Made by a program: the position numbers and the translations under genes. Source: Ectopseudomonas mendocina (GTDB lineage Bacteria; Pseudomonadota; Gammaproteobacteria; Pseudomonadales; Pseudomonadaceae). From it: DNA of 64,000 nucleotides. The notes beneath the pieces were generated by a model that ran no database searches, had not been told where the DNA came from, and saw only the letters and a list, made by a program, of their open reading frames with translations. The DNA lies in contig NZ_SCFY01000003.1 in NCBI RefSeq assembly GCF_007049795.1, forward strand, positions 247,874-311,873, in the 5' to 3' direction. This document shows, piece by piece, positions 53,222 through 63,903 of this stretch; position 1 is the first letter of the stretch, and each line of letters starts with the position of its first letter.

Positions 53222-54289
53222 ATGATCAACGTCAAATCTCGCCAGGCCGTTCTGCTCGCTGCCGCCGTCGCCGTACTGGCTGCCACAGCCTGGTGGCAGC
53301 TGCGCCCGAACGGCCTGGGCGAGGGCTTCGCCAGCGGCAACGGACGCATCGAAGCCACCGAAGTGGATGTGGCCACCAAGCTGGCCGGGCGCGTTGCCAA
53401 CATCGAGGTCGACGAAGGGGACTTCGTCGAGCCAGGCCAGGTTCTCGCGCGCATGGACACTCAGGTGCTCGAGGCCCAACTGGCGCAGGCCCGCGCCCAA
53501 TTGCGCCAGGCCGAGAATGGCCAGACCACCGCCGCCAGCCAGATCAGCCTGCGCCAAAGCGAGAAGCTGGCTGCCGAAGCCGTGGTGCGCCAGCGCCAGG
53601 CCGAGCTGGATGCCGCACGCAAACGTCACGCGCGCAGCGCCACCCTGGTCAAGCGCAACGCCCTGGCGCAGCAGACGCTGGATGACGATCTGGCCCGCCT
53701 GCAAAGCGCCGAAGCCGCGCTGGCCGCCGCGCGCGCCCAGGTCAGCTCGGCCGAGGCCGGTATCGCCGCCGCGCAATCGCAGGCCATCGAAGCGCAATCA
53801 GCGACTGAGGCCGCCCGCGCCAGCGTCGAGCGCCTGCAGGTGGACATCGATGACAGCCTGCTCAAGGCGCCTCGCGCCGGTCGCGTGCAATACCGCGTGA
53901 CCCAACCCGGTGAAGTGCTCGGTGCCGGCGGCAAGCTGCTCAACCTGGTGGATCTCACCGACGTCTACATGACCTTCTTCCTGCCCGAACGCCAGGCCGG
54001 TCGCGTCGCCCTCGGCAGCGAGGTACGCCTGGTGATCGATGCCGTACCGCAGTACGTGATTCCGGCCAGGGTCAGCTATGTCGCCAGCGTCGCCCAGTTC
54101 ACCCCGAAGAGCGTGGAAACCGCCAACGAGCGCGAGAAACTGATGTTCCGGGTCAAGGCGCGCCTCGATCCCGAGTTGCTGAGCAGGCACCTGCAGCAGG
54201 TCAAGACCGGCGTACCGGGCATGGCCTACCTGCGCCTCGACCCTGACGCCAAGTGGCCCGCGCATCTGGCGATCAAGGTTCCGCAATGA
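53222..54289 (+). CDS. HlyD-family membrane fusion protein of an ABC exporter
   Basis: A 355-residue protein with one N-terminal membrane helix (about 9-25), a lipoyl/barrel-sandwich half ([20 protein letters not shown]), a long coiled-coil hairpin (about 85-200, alanine- and glutamine-rich) and the second half [20 protein letters not shown]. It resembles YhiI and would link the inner-membrane ABC unit to an outer-membrane channel. GGGAAG lies 5 nt before the ATG at 53222. Its stop overlaps the ATPase start. Confidence 0.88.
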   Translation: MINVKSRQAVLLAAAVAVLAATAWWQLRPNGLGEGFASGNGRIEATEVDVATKLAGRVANIEVDEGDFVEPGQVLARMDTQVLEAQLAQARAQLRQAENGQTTAASQISLRQSEKLAAEAVVRQRQAELDAARKRHARSATLVKRNALAQQTLDDDLARLQSAEAALAAARAQVSSAEAGIAAAQSQAIEAQSATEAARASVERLQVDIDDSLLKAPRAGRVQYRVTQPGEVLGAGGKLLNLVDLTDVYMTFFLPERQAGRVALGSEVRLVIDAVPQYVIPARVSYVASVAQFTPKSVETANEREKLMFRVKARLDPELLSRHLQQVKTGVPGMAYLRLDPDAKWPAHLAIKVPQ

Positions 54290-56991
54290 ACGCGGCGGTC
54301 GCACGCCTGAGCGGCGTCGGCCTGCGCTACGGCCAGACCCACGCGCTGCAACAGGTTGAGCTGGCACTGCCGGCCCGCTGCATGGTCGGCCTGATCGGCC
54401 CCGATGGCGTCGGCAAGTCCAGTCTGCTGGCGCTGATCGCCGGGGCGCGGAAGATTCAGGACGGCCGCGTCGAAGTGCTCGACGGCGACATGGCCGATGC
54501 CCGTCATCGGCGCAATGTCTGCCCGCATATCGCCTACATGCCGCAGGGTCTGGGCAAGAACCTCTACCCGACGCTGTCGGTGTTCGAGAACCTGGATTTC
54601 TTCGGCCGCCTGTTCGGTCAGGACGCTGCCGAGCGCGAGCGGCGCATCGACGACCTGCTGCGCAGCACCGGTATGTCGGCCTTCCGCGAGCGTCCGGCGG
54701 GCAAGCTGTCAGGCGGCATGAAGCAGAAGCTGGGGCTGTGCTGCGCGCTGATCCACGACCCCGACCTGCTGATCCTCGACGAGCCAACCACCGGCGTCGA
54801 CCCGCTGTCGCGCAACCAGTTCTGGGAACTGATCGCGCGCATCCGTGCACAGCGTCCGCAGATGAGCGTGCTGGTGGCCACGGCCTATATGGAGGAAGCC
54901 GAACGCTTCGACCACCTGGTAGCGATGGATGCCGGCCGCGTGCTGGCTGAAGGCAGCCCGGCCGAATTGCGCGAACGCACCAACTGCGCCAGCCTGGAGC
55001 AGGCCTTTATCGCGCTGTTGCCCGAAGAGCGTCGGCGTGGCCATCAGCAGGTGCTCATTCCACCCCTGCAAGACAGCCACGAGATCGCCATCGAAGCCAA
55101 GGGTCTAACCATGCGCTTCGGTGATTTCGTCGCCGTCGATTCGGTGTCGTTTCGCATCCGCCGGGGCGAAATCTTTGGTTTTCTCGGCTCCAACGGCTGC
55201 GGCAAGAGCACCACCATGAAGATGCTTACCGGCCTGTTGCCAGCGTCCGAGGGCGAGGCGCTGCTGTTCGGCCAGGCAGTTGACCCGCGCGACATGGCCA
55301 CGCGTAAGCGGGTCGGCTACATGTCCCAGGCGTTCTCCCTGTATGGCGAACTGACGGTGCGGCAAAACCTGGTGCTGCACGCGCAACTCTTTCACGTACC
55401 CGCCGAGGAGATCGAGCCACGCGTGGCGCAGATGGCCGCACGCTTCGACCTCGGCGAGGTCATGGACATGCTCCCCGAGCGCCTGCCATTGGGCATCCGC
55501 CAGCGCCTGTCGCTGGCCGTGGCGGTGATTCACAAGCCGGAAATCCTCATCCTCGACGAGCCCACCTCAGGCGTCGACCCGGTGGCGCGTGACGGTTTCT
55601 GGCAACTGATGCTCGACCTGTCACGCCAGGACGGCGTGACCATCTTCATCTCCACCCACTTCATGAACGAGGCGCAGCGCTGCGACCGCATCTCGCTGAT
55701 GCACGCCGGCCGCGTGCTGGACAGCGACACGCCGCAGGGCCTGATGGACAAACGCGGCCTGGACAACCTGGAAGCCACCTTCATCGCCTACCTGCAGGAA
55801 GCGGTTGGCGAGCAAGCGGTCAGCGAGGCGCCGCCGCTGGAACAGGCGCCGCCACAACAGCGTCAACGCTTCAGCCTGCGCCGCCTGCTCAGCTATGCCC
55901 GCCGCGAAGCGCTGGAGCTGCGCCGCGACCCGATCCGTGGCGGCATGGCGCTGCTCGGCACCGTGCTGCTACTGTTCATCATCGGCTATGGCATCAGCCT
56001 CGACGTCGAAGACCTGACCTTCGCCGTGCTCGATCGCGACCAAACCACCACCAGCCAGGAATACCACCTCAACCTGTCCGGCTCGCGCTACTTTCTGGAG
56101 AAGGCGCCGCTCTCCGACTACGACGAGTTGGAACGGCGCCTGCGCAATGGCGATATCAGCCTCGCCGTGGAGATTCCGCCGCACTTCGGTCGCGATCTCA
56201 AGCGCGGCGACAATCCGCAGATCGGCATGTGGATCGACGGCGCCATGCCGACCCGCGCCGAAACCATCAAGGGCTACGTCACCGGCCTGCATCAGCACTA
56301 CCTGGCAGAGCTGGCGCGCCGCTCACCCCAGCCGCAGGCAGCCAGCGCCGCCGAACTGGAAGTGCGCTACCGCTACAACCCGGACGTGGAAAGCCTCAAG
56401 GCCATGGTGCCGGCGGTGATCCCGCTGCTGCTGATGCTGATCCCGGCGATGCTCACGGCGCTGGGTGTGGTGCGCGAGAAGGAGCTGGGCTCGATCATCA
56501 ATCTCTACGTTACCCCGGTCACCCGCCTGGAATTCCTGCTCGGTAAACAGCTGCCCTACATCGCCCTGGGTTTGTTCAACTTCATCCTGCTGATGCTGCT
56601 GGCAGTCACGGTGTTCGACGTCCCGCTCAAGGGCAACCCGCTGACTCTGCTGGCCGGCGCCCTGCTCTATCTGGCCTGCGCCACCGGACTCGGCCTGCTC
56701 ATGTCGACCTTCACCAACAGTCAGATCGCCGCCGTGTTCGGCACCGCCATCGTCACCCTGCTGCCGGCCATCCAGTTTTCCGGGCTGATCTACCCGGTGG
56801 CCTCGCTGGAAGGCGCGGGCGCGCTGATCGGCCAGCTCTACCCGACCTCGCAGTTTCTGGTGATCAGCCGCGGCATCTTCTCCAAGGCGCTGGAGCTGCA
56901 GGACCTGACCGGCTACTTCACCGCTCTGGCCCTGACCATCCCGCTGCTGACGCTGCTCAGCGCTAGCCTGCTGCGCAAACAGGAGGTCTGA
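54286..56991 (+). CDS. Fused two-ATPase plus permease ABC exporter (RbbA/YhiH-like)
   Basis: A 901-residue fusion. NBD1 has Walker [10 protein letters not shown] (about 38-46), signature [20 protein letters not shown] and [16 protein letters not shown]2 (from about 275) has [13 protein letters not shown] (about 303-315), a degenerate signature [17 protein letters not shown] and [12 protein letters not shown]. The C-terminal ABC2-type membrane domain (about 530-900) has six helices and a large periplasmic loop. The first gene in the complex is the HlyD protein and the last is the separate permease. Substrate unknown; multidrug or lipid export is likely by family. Confidence 0.9.
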   Translation: MNAAVARLSGVGLRYGQTHALQQVELALPARCMVGLIGPDGVGKSSLLALIAGARKIQDGRVEVLDGDMADARHRRNVCPHIAYMPQGLGKNLYPTLSVFENLDFFGRLFGQDAAERERRIDDLLRSTGMSAFRERPAGKLSGGMKQKLGLCCALIHDPDLLILDEPTTGVDPLSRNQFWELIARIRAQRPQMSVLVATAYMEEAERFDHLVAMDAGRVLAEGSPAELRERTNCASLEQAFIALLPEERRRGHQQVLIPPLQDSHEIAIEAKGLTMRFGDFVAVDSVSFRIRRGEIFGFLGSNGCGKSTTMKMLTGLLPASEGEALLFGQAVDPRDMATRKRVGYMSQAFSLYGELTVRQNLVLHAQLFHVPAEEIEPRVAQMAARFDLGEVMDMLPERLPLGIRQRLSLAVAVIHKPEILILDEPTSGVDPVARDGFWQLMLDLSRQDGVTIFISTHFMNEAQRCDRISLMHAGRVLDSDTPQGLMDKRGLDNLEATFIAYLQEAVGEQAVSEAPPLEQAPPQQRQRFSLRRLLSYARREALELRRDPIRGGMALLGTVLLLFIIGYGISLDVEDLTFAVLDRDQTTTSQEYHLNLSGSRYFLEKAPLSDYDELERRLRNGDISLAVEIPPHFGRDLKRGDNPQIGMWIDGAMPTRAETIKGYVTGLHQHYLAELARRSPQPQAASAAELEVRYRYNPDVESLKAMVPAVIPLLLMLIPAMLTALGVVREKELGSIINLYVTPVTRLEFLLGKQLPYIALGLFNFILLMLLAVTVFDVPLKGNPLTLLAGALLYLACATGLGLLMSTFTNSQIAAVFGTAIVTLLPAIQFSGLIYPVASLEGAGALIGQLYPTSQFLVISRGIFSKALELQDLTGYFTALALTIPLLTLLSASLLRKQEV

Positions 56992-58115
56992 TGGAACGCC
57001 TGGCCAATATCCTCCACCTCGGCATCAAGGAGCTGCGCAGCCTGCAGCATGACCTGGCGCTGGTACTGCTGATCATCTGGGCCTTCAGCATGGGCATCTA
57101 CTCGGCCGCCACCAGCATGCCGGAGAGCCTGCACAACGCCGCCATCGCCGTGGTCGACGAAGACCAGTCGCAACTCTCCGAACGGCTGATCCAGGCCTTC
57201 CAGGCGCCCTACTTCCGTACCCCGCAACGTATCGACCTGAACGAGATGGATCGCGGCATGGATGCCGGGCGCTACACCTTCACCCTGAACATTCCGCCGA
57301 ACTTCCAGCGCGACGTGCTCGCCGGTCGCAGCCCGGCAATCCAGCTCAACGTCGATGCCACCCAGGTCAGCATGGCCTTCACCGGTGCCGGCTACATCCA
57401 GAATATCGGCGCCAGCGAGGTGGCCGAGTTCGTCCGCCGCTACCGGGGCGAGCTGCAGCAGCCAGCCGAACTGGTGGCACGCATAGAGTTCAACCCCAAC
57501 CTGACGCGCGCCTGGTTCGGCTCGGTGATGGAGGTGATCAACCAGATCACCATGCTGTCGATCATCCTCACCGGCGCGGCGCTGATTCGCGAACGCGAGC
57601 ACGGCACCGTCGAACACCTGCTGGTGATGCCGGTGACGCCACTGGAAATCATGCTGGCCAAGGTCTGGTCGATGGGGCTGGTGGTGCTCTCAGCTGCGGC
57701 GCTGTCACTGCTGCTGGTAGTGCAGGGCTGGCTGCAGGTGCCGATCGAGGGTTCGATTGCGCTGTTTCTGGTTGGCGCGGCGCTGCACCTGTTCGCCACT
57801 ACCTCGATGGGCATCTTCTTCGGCACGGTGGCGCGCTCGATGCCGCAATTGGGCCTGCTGATCATCCTAGTGCTGTTGCCGCTGCAGATCCTTTCCGGCG
57901 GCACCACGCCGCGCGAAAGCATGCCGGAGCTGGTACAGCAGATCATGCTGGCGGCGCCGACCACCCACTTCGTCGCGCTGGCCCAGGCCATTCTCTATCG
58001 CGGCGCGGGGTTCGCGATCGTCTGGCCCTACATGCTGGCCATCGCCGGCATCGGCGCGCTGTTCTTCATCGCCGCGCTGACGCGTTTTCGCAAGACCTTG
58101 GCACAGATGGCCTGA
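56991..58115 (+). CDS. ABC2-type exporter permease (YhhJ-like)
   Basis: A 374-residue permease with an N-terminal helix (DLALVLLIIWAFSMGIYSAA), a periplasmic domain (about 45-180) and five C-terminal helices including GTVEHLLVMPVTPLEIMLAK and LLIILVLLPLQILSGGTTPR. It is a paralogue of the permease part of the fused ATPase and shares one base with its stop codon, so the two would form a heterodimeric channel. Confidence 0.9.
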   Translation: MERLANILHLGIKELRSLQHDLALVLLIIWAFSMGIYSAATSMPESLHNAAIAVVDEDQSQLSERLIQAFQAPYFRTPQRIDLNEMDRGMDAGRYTFTLNIPPNFQRDVLAGRSPAIQLNVDATQVSMAFTGAGYIQNIGASEVAEFVRRYRGELQQPAELVARIEFNPNLTRAWFGSVMEVINQITMLSIILTGAALIREREHGTVEHLLVMPVTPLEIMLAKVWSMGLVVLSAAALSLLLVVQGWLQVPIEGSIALFLVGAALHLFATTSMGIFFGTVARSMPQLGLLIILVLLPLQILSGGTTPRESMPELVQQIMLAAPTTHFVALAQAILYRGAGFAIVWPYMLAIAGIGALFFIAALTRFRKTLAQMA

Positions 58116-58136
58116 ACAACCCGGAGCTGGCTTTTC

Positions 58137-58204
58137 GTAGGAGCCCCGCCCCGGGGCGAAGCTTTTCCATTGCCCCGCGGTTCGCGGCGGGGCGCCGCTC
58201 CTAC
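58137..58204. repeat. REP doublet after the ABC exporter operon
   Basis: Arms 58137-58160 and 58181-58204 begin and end with GTAGGAGC and GCTCCTAC and match in about 20 of 24 paired positions around a 20-nt spacer. It fills the space between the exporter operon and the convergent FliL-like gene and could serve as a bidirectional end. Confidence 0.8.
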
Positions 58205-58243
58205 GCATTCACAGCGTCGACGCGTGACTGACTACGCCGCCGT

Positions 58244-58648
58244 TCACTGAATGATCAGATTGTTGAACAGCAGGTCTTCGACGATGGGCTTGCCCTCTTC
58301 GCCATTGATCGCGTCCTGCACCTTCTTCAACGCTTCCAGGCGCAGGTTCTCACGGCCATCGGGGGCATTGATGGTCTCGCTGGTCTGGGCCGAGAACAGC
58401 ATCACCATCTGATGACGGATCAGCGGCTCATGCTGTTTGATCTTCTCCTCCGCCTCGGTACCGGTCACACGCAACGACACATCAGCCTTGAAGAATTTCA
58501 GGCGGTTGCCGGTATCGGCCAGGTTACCGATCAGCGCTGGCGTCAGGTTGTAGTAGAGCGTCGTCGGGGCTTCTTCCTTCTTCTCCGAAGACGCCAGGGC
58601 AGGCAGGCAGATCGACAGGCTCAGCAACAGGGCGGTCAACAGTTTCAC
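58244..58648 (-). CDS. FliL-like basal-body-associated protein, periplasmic
   Basis: A 134-residue protein with a signal peptide or N-anchor (VKLLTALLLSLSICLPALAS) and a FliL/stomatin-like domain: YYNLTPALIGNL, FKADVSLRVTG, and LIRHQMVMLFSAQTSETINA. GTG at 58648 with GGAG 8 nt upstream is the start. Unlike canonical FliL it stands alone away from flagellar genes; a homologue occurs at this site in P. aeruginosa. Its role is not established. Confidence 0.82.
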   Translation of the reverse strand: MKLLTALLLSLSICLPALASSEKKEEAPTTLYYNLTPALIGNLADTGNRLKFFKADVSLRVTGTEAEEKIKQHEPLIRHQMVMLFSAQTSETINAPDGRENLRLEALKKVQDAINGEEGKPIVEDLLFNNLIIQ

Positions 58649-58803
58649 GTTCGGCACTCCATCGGGGATGTGCCTAGCATAGCCATCCACAGGCCAGCAC
58701 CCAAGCCCAGTGCTTATGCCGACCTATCAGGCATCGGCATGCTCGTTGACCCACGGCAGGCACTTTCTACACTGCATGGCACCCTGCAAGAGGAATGACC
58801 TTC

Positions 58804-59784
58804 ATGAAAGCCCTGCTGTGCAAAGCCTTCGGCCCTGCCGACACCCTGGTACTGGAAGACCTGCCAAGCCCCGAACCGAAGACGAACGAGGTGCTGATCG
58901 AGGTGCAGGCCGCCGGGGTCAACTTCCCCGACACACTGATCATCGAAGGCAAATACCAGTTCAAACCGCCCTTCCCCTTCGCCCCGGGCGGCGAGGTAGC
59001 CGGCGTGGTCAAGGCCGTGGGCGAGAAAGTCAGCCACCTGCGCGCCGGTGATCGGGTCATGGCGCTGACCGGCTGGGGCGGTTTCGCCGAAGAAGTCGCC
59101 GTGCCGGCCTACAACGTGCTAGCAGTACCCAAGAGCATGGACCTGACCACCGCAGCCGCCTTCGGCATGACCTACGGCACCTCCATGCATGCCCTCAAGC
59201 AACGCGCCAACCTGCAACCGGGTGAAACCCTGCTGGTGCTCGGCGCCTCCGGCGGCGTTGGCCTGGCAGCGGTGGAAGTCGGCAAGGCCATGGGCGCGAA
59301 AGTGATTGCAGCAGCGAGCAGCGCCGAGAAACTGGAAGTGGCGCGCAAGGCCGGCGCCGACGACCTGATCAACTACAGCGAACAAAGCCTCAAGGACGAG
59401 GTGAAGAAACTCACCGGCGGCCAGGGCGTGGACGTGATCTACGACCCGGTGGGCGGCCCGCTGTTCGAGGAAGCCTTCCGCAGCATCGGTTGGAATGGCC
59501 GCTTCCTGGTGGTGGGTTTCGCCGCCGGCGGCGGCATCCCGGCCCTGCCAGCCAACCTGCCACTGCTCAAGGGCGCCTCCCTGGTCGGCGTATTCTGGGG
59601 CTCCTTCGCCCAACGTCAGCCACAGGACAACGCCGAGAACTTCCAGCAGCTGTTCGCCTGGCATGCCGAAGGCAAGCTCAAGCCGCTGGTGTCGCAGACC
59701 TTCCCGCTTGAGCGCGGCGGAGAAGCCATCGCTACCCTCAGCCAGCGCAAGGCCGTGGGCAAGGTGGTGGTGACCGTTCGCTGA
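58804..59784 (+). CDS. NADPH:quinone oxidoreductase family (zeta-crystallin-like MDR protein)
   Basis: A 326-residue medium-chain dehydrogenase/reductase without zinc ligands. Landmarks are AAGVNFPDTLIIEGKYQFKP, GDRVMALTGWGGFAEEVAVP and the NADPH loop LLVLGASGGVGLAAVEVGKA. GAGGA lies about 8 nt before the ATG at 58804, so the ATG 9 nt earlier is rejected. It is convergent with the Fe-S reductase, whose frame overlaps its last 169 nt. Confidence 0.9.
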   Translation: MKALLCKAFGPADTLVLEDLPSPEPKTNEVLIEVQAAGVNFPDTLIIEGKYQFKPPFPFAPGGEVAGVVKAVGEKVSHLRAGDRVMALTGWGGFAEEVAVPAYNVLAVPKSMDLTTAAAFGMTYGTSMHALKQRANLQPGETLLVLGASGGVGLAAVEVGKAMGAKVIAAASSAEKLEVARKAGADDLINYSEQSLKDEVKKLTGGQGVDVIYDPVGGPLFEEAFRSIGWNGRFLVVGFAAGGGIPALPANLPLLKGASLVGVFWGSFAQRQPQDNAENFQQLFAWHAEGKLKPLVSQTFPLERGGEAIATLSQRKAVGKVVVTVR

Positions 59785-60743
59785 AGTGCGTAGGCAAACA
59801 CGTCGGCGCGCATCTGGTGGGCGTCCATACCGGCTTCGACCAGTGCATCGAGGGTGGCGTAGACCATCGCCGGTGAGCCGCTGGCGTAGACGTGCAAAGC
59901 CTTGAGGTCGGGGAAGTCTTCGCGCACCGCTTCGTGCAGCAGGCCGCAGCGGCCTTGCCAGCCACACTGGTCGCTGACCACCTGATGCAGGTGCAGATTG
60001 TCCAGTTGCTGCCAGTCGGCCCAGTGCGGCAGCTCGTAGAAATCCTCGGGTCGCCGCGCGCCCCAGTACAGGTGTACCGGGTGGGCGAAACCAGCGGCGC
60101 GGCAATGCTCGATCAGGCTGTGCATCTGGCCCATACCGGTGCCCGCGGCGATCAACACCAGCGGTCCATCGGGCAGATCGGCAAGGTGGGTATCACCATA
60201 AGGCATCTGCACGCGAGCCATGCCGGTGCTGCGCAGATGCTCCAGCAGGGCAATGCTGCTGTCCTCGCGCGCGAGGATATGCAGTTCCAGCTCACGCCCG
60301 GCATGCGGCGCCGAGGCCAGGGAGAAGGCCGACATTTCGCCATCCGGGCGCAGCAACAGCAGGTACTGCCCAGCGTGATAACGCGGCGCCTTGCCGGCTG
60401 GGGTTCGCAGGCGCACACGAAACACGTCGCCACCTACGTCCTGGCATTCGATCACCTGGCAACTCAGCTCGCGTACCGGCAGCTCGCCCGGCGCCAGCAC
60501 GCCATCCCAGTGCAGCACACAGTCTTCCAGCGGCTCAGCCAGGCAGGTGAACAGCTCGCCATGGTCCAGCTCCACGCCGTTCTGCCTGACACGGCCTTCA
60601 ACCAGCAGCGCAGCGCAGATATGGCAGTTACCGTTGCGACAGCTTTGTGGGCAGTCGTAGCCCAGGCGCCGGGCGCCATCGAGAATGCGTTCGCCCGGTT
60701 GCAGGGCGAGGGTGATGCCAGAAGGTTGCAGGGTGACGTTCAT
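59616..60743 (-). CDS. 2Fe-2S ferredoxin plus FNR-type flavin reductase with an antisense C-terminal extension
   Basis: A 375-residue protein. The N-terminal plant-type [2Fe-2S] domain has SCRNGNCHICAALL and FTCL (Cys35, 40, 43, 67). A flavin-binding domain (about 90-190, RYHAGQYLLLL and SAFSLASAPH) and an NAD-binding domain (about 193-319, LVLIAAGTGMGQMHSLIEHC) follow. Homologues end near ADVFAYA (residue 319). Here no stop follows and the frame runs 56 residues into the antisense of the quinone reductase gene. It starts within the ubiD stop (ATGA). It may transfer electrons from NAD(P)H in the context of ubiquinone or decarboxylase chemistry; this is inference. Confidence 0.85.
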   Translation of the reverse strand: MNVTLQPSGITLALQPGERILDGARRLGYDCPQSCRNGNCHICAALLVEGRVRQNGVELDHGELFTCLAEPLEDCVLHWDGVLAPGELPVRELSCQVIECQDVGGDVFRVRLRTPAGKAPRYHAGQYLLLLRPDGEMSAFSLASAPHAGRELELHILAREDSSIALLEHLRSTGMARVQMPYGDTHLADLPDGPLVLIAAGTGMGQMHSLIEHCRAAGFAHPVHLYWGARRPEDFYELPHWADWQQLDNLHLHQVVSDQCGWQGRCGLLHEAVREDFPDLKALHVYASGSPAMVYATLDALVEAGMDAHQMRADVFAYALQRTVTTTLPTALRWLRVAMASPPRSSGKVCDTSGLSLPSACQANSCWKFSALSCG

Positions 60744-62209
60744 CAATCGATTCCCAGCTCGCTCCACAGCGCGTCGACACGCGCCACCACGGCCGGATCC
60801 TTCTCGATGGCGCGGCCCCACTCGCGAGTGGTTTCACCGGGCCACTTGTGGGTGGCGTCCAGGCCCATCTTCGAACCCAGGCCGGAGATCGGCGAGGCGA
60901 AGTCGAGGTAGTCGATCGGCGTGTTGTCGATCATCACCGTGTCGCGCTTGGGGTCCATGCGCGTGGTAATCGCCCAGATCACGTCATTCCAGTCCCGTGC
61001 GTTGATATCGTCGTCGGTGACGATAACGAACTTGGTGTACATGAACTGTCGCAGGAACGACCACACACCGAGCATTACGCGCTTGGCGTGGCCCGGGTAC
61101 TGTTTCTTCATGGTCACCACCGCCATGCGGTAGGAACAGCCTTCCGGCGGCAGGTAGAAGTCGGTGATCTCGGGGAACTGCTTCTGCAGGATCGGCACGA
61201 ACACCTCGTTCAGCGCCACGCCGAGGATCGCCGGTTCATCTGGCGGCCGGCCGGTGTAGGTGCTGTGGTAGATCGGATCGCGGCGACGGGTGATGCGCTC
61301 GACGGTAAACACCGGGAAGGTGTCGACCTCGTTGTAGTAGCCGGTGTGGTCGCCGTAGGGGCCCTCCGGTGCGGTCTCGCCCGGATGGATCACGCCCTCC
61401 AGCACGATCTCGGCACTGGCCGGTACTTGCAGGTCGCTACCACGAGCCTTGATCAGCTCGGTGCGATGACCACGCAGCAGGCCGGCGAAGGCATATTCGG
61501 AGAGCGTATCGGGCACTGGCGTCACGGCGCCGAGAATGGTCGCCGGATCGGCGCCCAGCGCGACGCACACCGGATAGGGCTTGTCCGGATGCTTCTGGCA
61601 CCACTCGCGGTAATCCAGCGCGCCGCCACGGTGGCTGAGCCAGCGCATGATCACCTTGTTGCGGCCGATCACCTGCTGGCGGTAGATACCGAGGTTCTGC
61701 CGTTCCTTGTTCGGGCCTTTGGTGATGGTCAGGCCCCAGGTGATCAGCGGCGCCACGTCACCCGGCCAGCAGTGCTGGATCGGCAGTTTGCCGAGGTCGA
61801 CGTCATCGCCCTCCTCGATCACCTCATGGCACGGCGCATCCTTGACCACCTTGGGCGCCATGGAAATAACCTTCTTGAAGATCGGCAGCTTGCTCCAGGC
61901 ATCTTTGAGGCCTTTCGGCGGCTCCGGCTCCTTGAGAAAGGCCAGCAGCTTGCCGATTTCGCGCAGCTCGGAGACATCCTCGGCGCCCATGCCCAGCGCC
62001 ACGCGCTTGGGCGTACCGAACAGGTTGCCGAGCACCGGCACGTCGAAGCCCGCGGGCTTTTCGAACAGCAACGCCGGGCCGCCCTTGCGCAGGGTGCGGT
62101 CACAGATTTCGGTCATTTCCAGAACGGGCGATACCGGGGTCTGGATGCGCTTGAGTTCGCCGCGCTTTTCCAGTTCACGGATGAAGTCGCGCAGGTCGCG
62201 ATACTGCAT
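60743..62209 (-). CDS. ubiD: 3-octaprenyl-4-hydroxybenzoate decarboxylase UbiD
   Basis: A 488-residue UbiD-family decarboxylase, which uses prenylated FMN made by UbiX. Motifs include [40 protein letters not shown] (metal and prFMN region) and KVARDWN-like [24 protein letters not shown] lies 7 nt before the ATG at 62209. It is coupled to the downstream reductase by a 4-bp overlap. It decarboxylates the ubiquinone ring precursor. Confidence 0.93.
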   Translation of the reverse strand: MQYRDLRDFIRELEKRGELKRIQTPVSPVLEMTEICDRTLRKGGPALLFEKPAGFDVPVLGNLFGTPKRVALGMGAEDVSELREIGKLLAFLKEPEPPKGLKDAWSKLPIFKKVISMAPKVVKDAPCHEVIEEGDDVDLGKLPIQHCWPGDVAPLITWGLTITKGPNKERQNLGIYRQQVIGRNKVIMRWLSHRGGALDYREWCQKHPDKPYPVCVALGADPATILGAVTPVPDTLSEYAFAGLLRGHRTELIKARGSDLQVPASAEIVLEGVIHPGETAPEGPYGDHTGYYNEVDTFPVFTVERITRRRDPIYHSTYTGRPPDEPAILGVALNEVFVPILQKQFPEITDFYLPPEGCSYRMAVVTMKKQYPGHAKRVMLGVWSFLRQFMYTKFVIVTDDDINARDWNDVIWAITTRMDPKRDTVMIDNTPIDYLDFASPISGLGSKMGLDATHKWPGETTREWGRAIEKDPAVVARVDALWSELGID

Positions 62210-62299
62210 GCAGGAGCCTCGTGTCGGACAGGCAGGAGTCGGCCGCAAAGTTTAGCGCCGAAGTCGGGCTTTCAGAAGGCTTGAAAGCTTCCAGATACG

Positions 62300-62325
62300 A
62301 CAAGGCCGGGTTTCCCCGGCCTTGT
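62300..62325 (-). terminator. Terminator after rho
   Basis: ACAAGGCCGGG (62300-62310) pairs perfectly with CCCGGCCTTGT (62315-62325) around a 4-nt loop, 18 nt beyond the rho stop on the minus strand. There is no good T-tract, so termination efficiency is uncertain. Confidence 0.65.
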
Positions 62326-62342
62326 GGCAAGACATGAACCGC

Positions 62343-63602
62343 TTATTTGCGCTTCATCGACAAGAAGAACTCATCGTTAGTCTTGGTCGCCTTGAGCTTG
62401 TCGATCAGGAACTCGATGGCGGCAATCTCGTCCATCGGGTGCAGCAGCTTGCGCAGAATCCACATGCGCGACAGCTCTTCCTCACCGGTCAGCAGCTCTT
62501 CACGACGAGTGCCCGACTTGTTGATGTTGATCGCCGGGAACACACGCTTCTCGGAAACACGGCGATCGAGGATCAGCTCCATGTTGCCGGTGCCTTTGAA
62601 TTCCTCGTAGATCACTTCGTCCATCTTCGAGCCGGTTTCAACCAGCGCGGTGGCGATGATGGTCAGCGAGCCGCCTTCTTCGATGTTACGCGCGGCGCCG
62701 AAGAAGCGCTTCGGCTTCTCCAAGGCATGGGCGTCGACACCACCGGTGAGTACCTTGCCGGAGCTCGGGATGACGGTGTTGTAGGCACGCGCCAGGCGGG
62801 TGATGGAGTCGAGCAGGATGACTACGTCCTTCTTGTGCTCGACCAGGCGTTTGGCCTTCTCGATCACCATTTCGGCGACCTGCACGTGGCGGGTCGGCGG
62901 CTCGTCGAAGGTGGAGGCGACCACTTCGCCGCGCACGGTGCGCTGCATCTCGGTCACTTCTTCCGGGCGCTCGTCGATCAGCAGAACGATCAGGTGGCAC
63001 TCGGGGTTGTTGCGGGTGATGTTCGAGGCGATGTTCTGCAGCATGATAGTCTTGCCCGCTTTCGGCGGAGCGACGATCAGGCCGCGCTGGCCCTTGCCAA
63101 TCGGCGCGCAGAGGTCGATCACACGACCGGTGATGTCCTCGGTGGAGCCGTTGCCGGCTTCCATGGTCAGGCGCTGATTCGGGAACAGCGGCGTCAGGTT
63201 CTCGAACAGGATCTTGTTCTTGGCGTTTTCCGGGCGGTCGAAGTTGATGCTGTCGACCTTGAGCAGAGCGAAGTAACGCTCTCCTTCCTTCGGCGGGCGG
63301 ATCTTGCCGACGATGGTGTCACCGGTACGCAGGTTGAAACGGCGGATCTGGCTGGGCGAGACGTAGATGTCGTCAGGGCCGGCCAGGTAGGAAGAGTCGG
63401 CACTGCGCAGAAAGCCGAAACCGTCCTGGAGGATCTCCAGCACGCCGTCACCGGAAATTTCCTCGCCGCCTTTGGCATGCTTTTTCAGCAGGGCGAAGAT
63501 GATGTCCTGCTTGCGCGAACGAGCCATGTTTTCCAGGCCCATTTGTTCGGCCATGTCCAGCAGTTCGGCAATCGGCTTTTGCTTGAGTTCGGTCAGATTC
63601 AT
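62343..63602 (-). CDS. rho: Transcription termination factor Rho
   Basis: A 419-residue hexameric RNA helicase starting [20 protein letters not shown]. The RNA-binding domain (about 50-125) has [20 protein letters not shown], Walker A is APPKAGKT (178-185), and the Q-loop/secondary RNA site [20 protein letters not shown] is present. It releases RNA polymerase from untranslated RNA. About 300 nt separate its start from the next coding sequence, as expected for its autoregulated leader. Confidence 0.97.
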   Translation of the reverse strand: MNLTELKQKPIAELLDMAEQMGLENMARSRKQDIIFALLKKHAKGGEEISGDGVLEILQDGFGFLRSADSSYLAGPDDIYVSPSQIRRFNLRTGDTIVGKIRPPKEGERYFALLKVDSINFDRPENAKNKILFENLTPLFPNQRLTMEAGNGSTEDITGRVIDLCAPIGKGQRGLIVAPPKAGKTIMLQNIASNITRNNPECHLIVLLIDERPEEVTEMQRTVRGEVVASTFDEPPTRHVQVAEMVIEKAKRLVEHKKDVVILLDSITRLARAYNTVIPSSGKVLTGGVDAHALEKPKRFFGAARNIEEGGSLTIIATALVETGSKMDEVIYEEFKGTGNMELILDRRVSEKRVFPAININKSGTRREELLTGEEELSRMWILRKLLHPMDEIAAIEFLIDKLKATKTNDEFFLSMKRK

Positions 63603-63842
63603 AGGAATGACGTGATCATCGAGAGGAGAAGAAAGCTGTTAGCTTGAGAGGCCGCGCCGCAGAGAAGGCGACAGGATCGCGAACGAATTCGTATAGGAAT
63701 GAATCGGCGACGGCGTGCAGAGAGCTGCATGGAGGATGCAGCGGGATCGAATTTAACACCGTGAAAAAACAGCGTCTAGTCCCGAAAACGAAAAAACCCC
63801 GCCAATTCAGAGCGTGTGAAAACGCACTGACGCCAGAAAAAT
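63603..63842 (-). promoter_or_regulatory. rho leader region
   Basis: No gene is supported here. The minus-strand leader before rho has long C- and T-rich runs such as CTTTCTTCTCCTCTCG just upstream of the ATG, as expected for a rut-like self-regulated leader. A weak -10 (TTAAAT) appears near 63755. An IS-like boundary GTGTGAAAACGC lies at 63814-63825, where ancestral sequence linking to trxA seems to end. Confidence 0.4.
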
Positions 63843-63871
63843 CCAACGCCCCGACTGGTTCGGGGCGTTGG
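63843..63871 (-). terminator. Terminator between the IS transposase and rho
   Basis: CCAACGCCCCG (63843-63853) pairs perfectly with CGGGGCGTTGG (63861-63871). The minus-strand product is followed by ATTTTTC and the plus-strand by TGTTTTT, so it can end transcripts from either side. It closes the transposase transcript. Confidence 0.82.
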
Positions 63872-63903
63872 TGTTTTTGATGCTTGGAAATGGAAAGCGG
63901 GAT

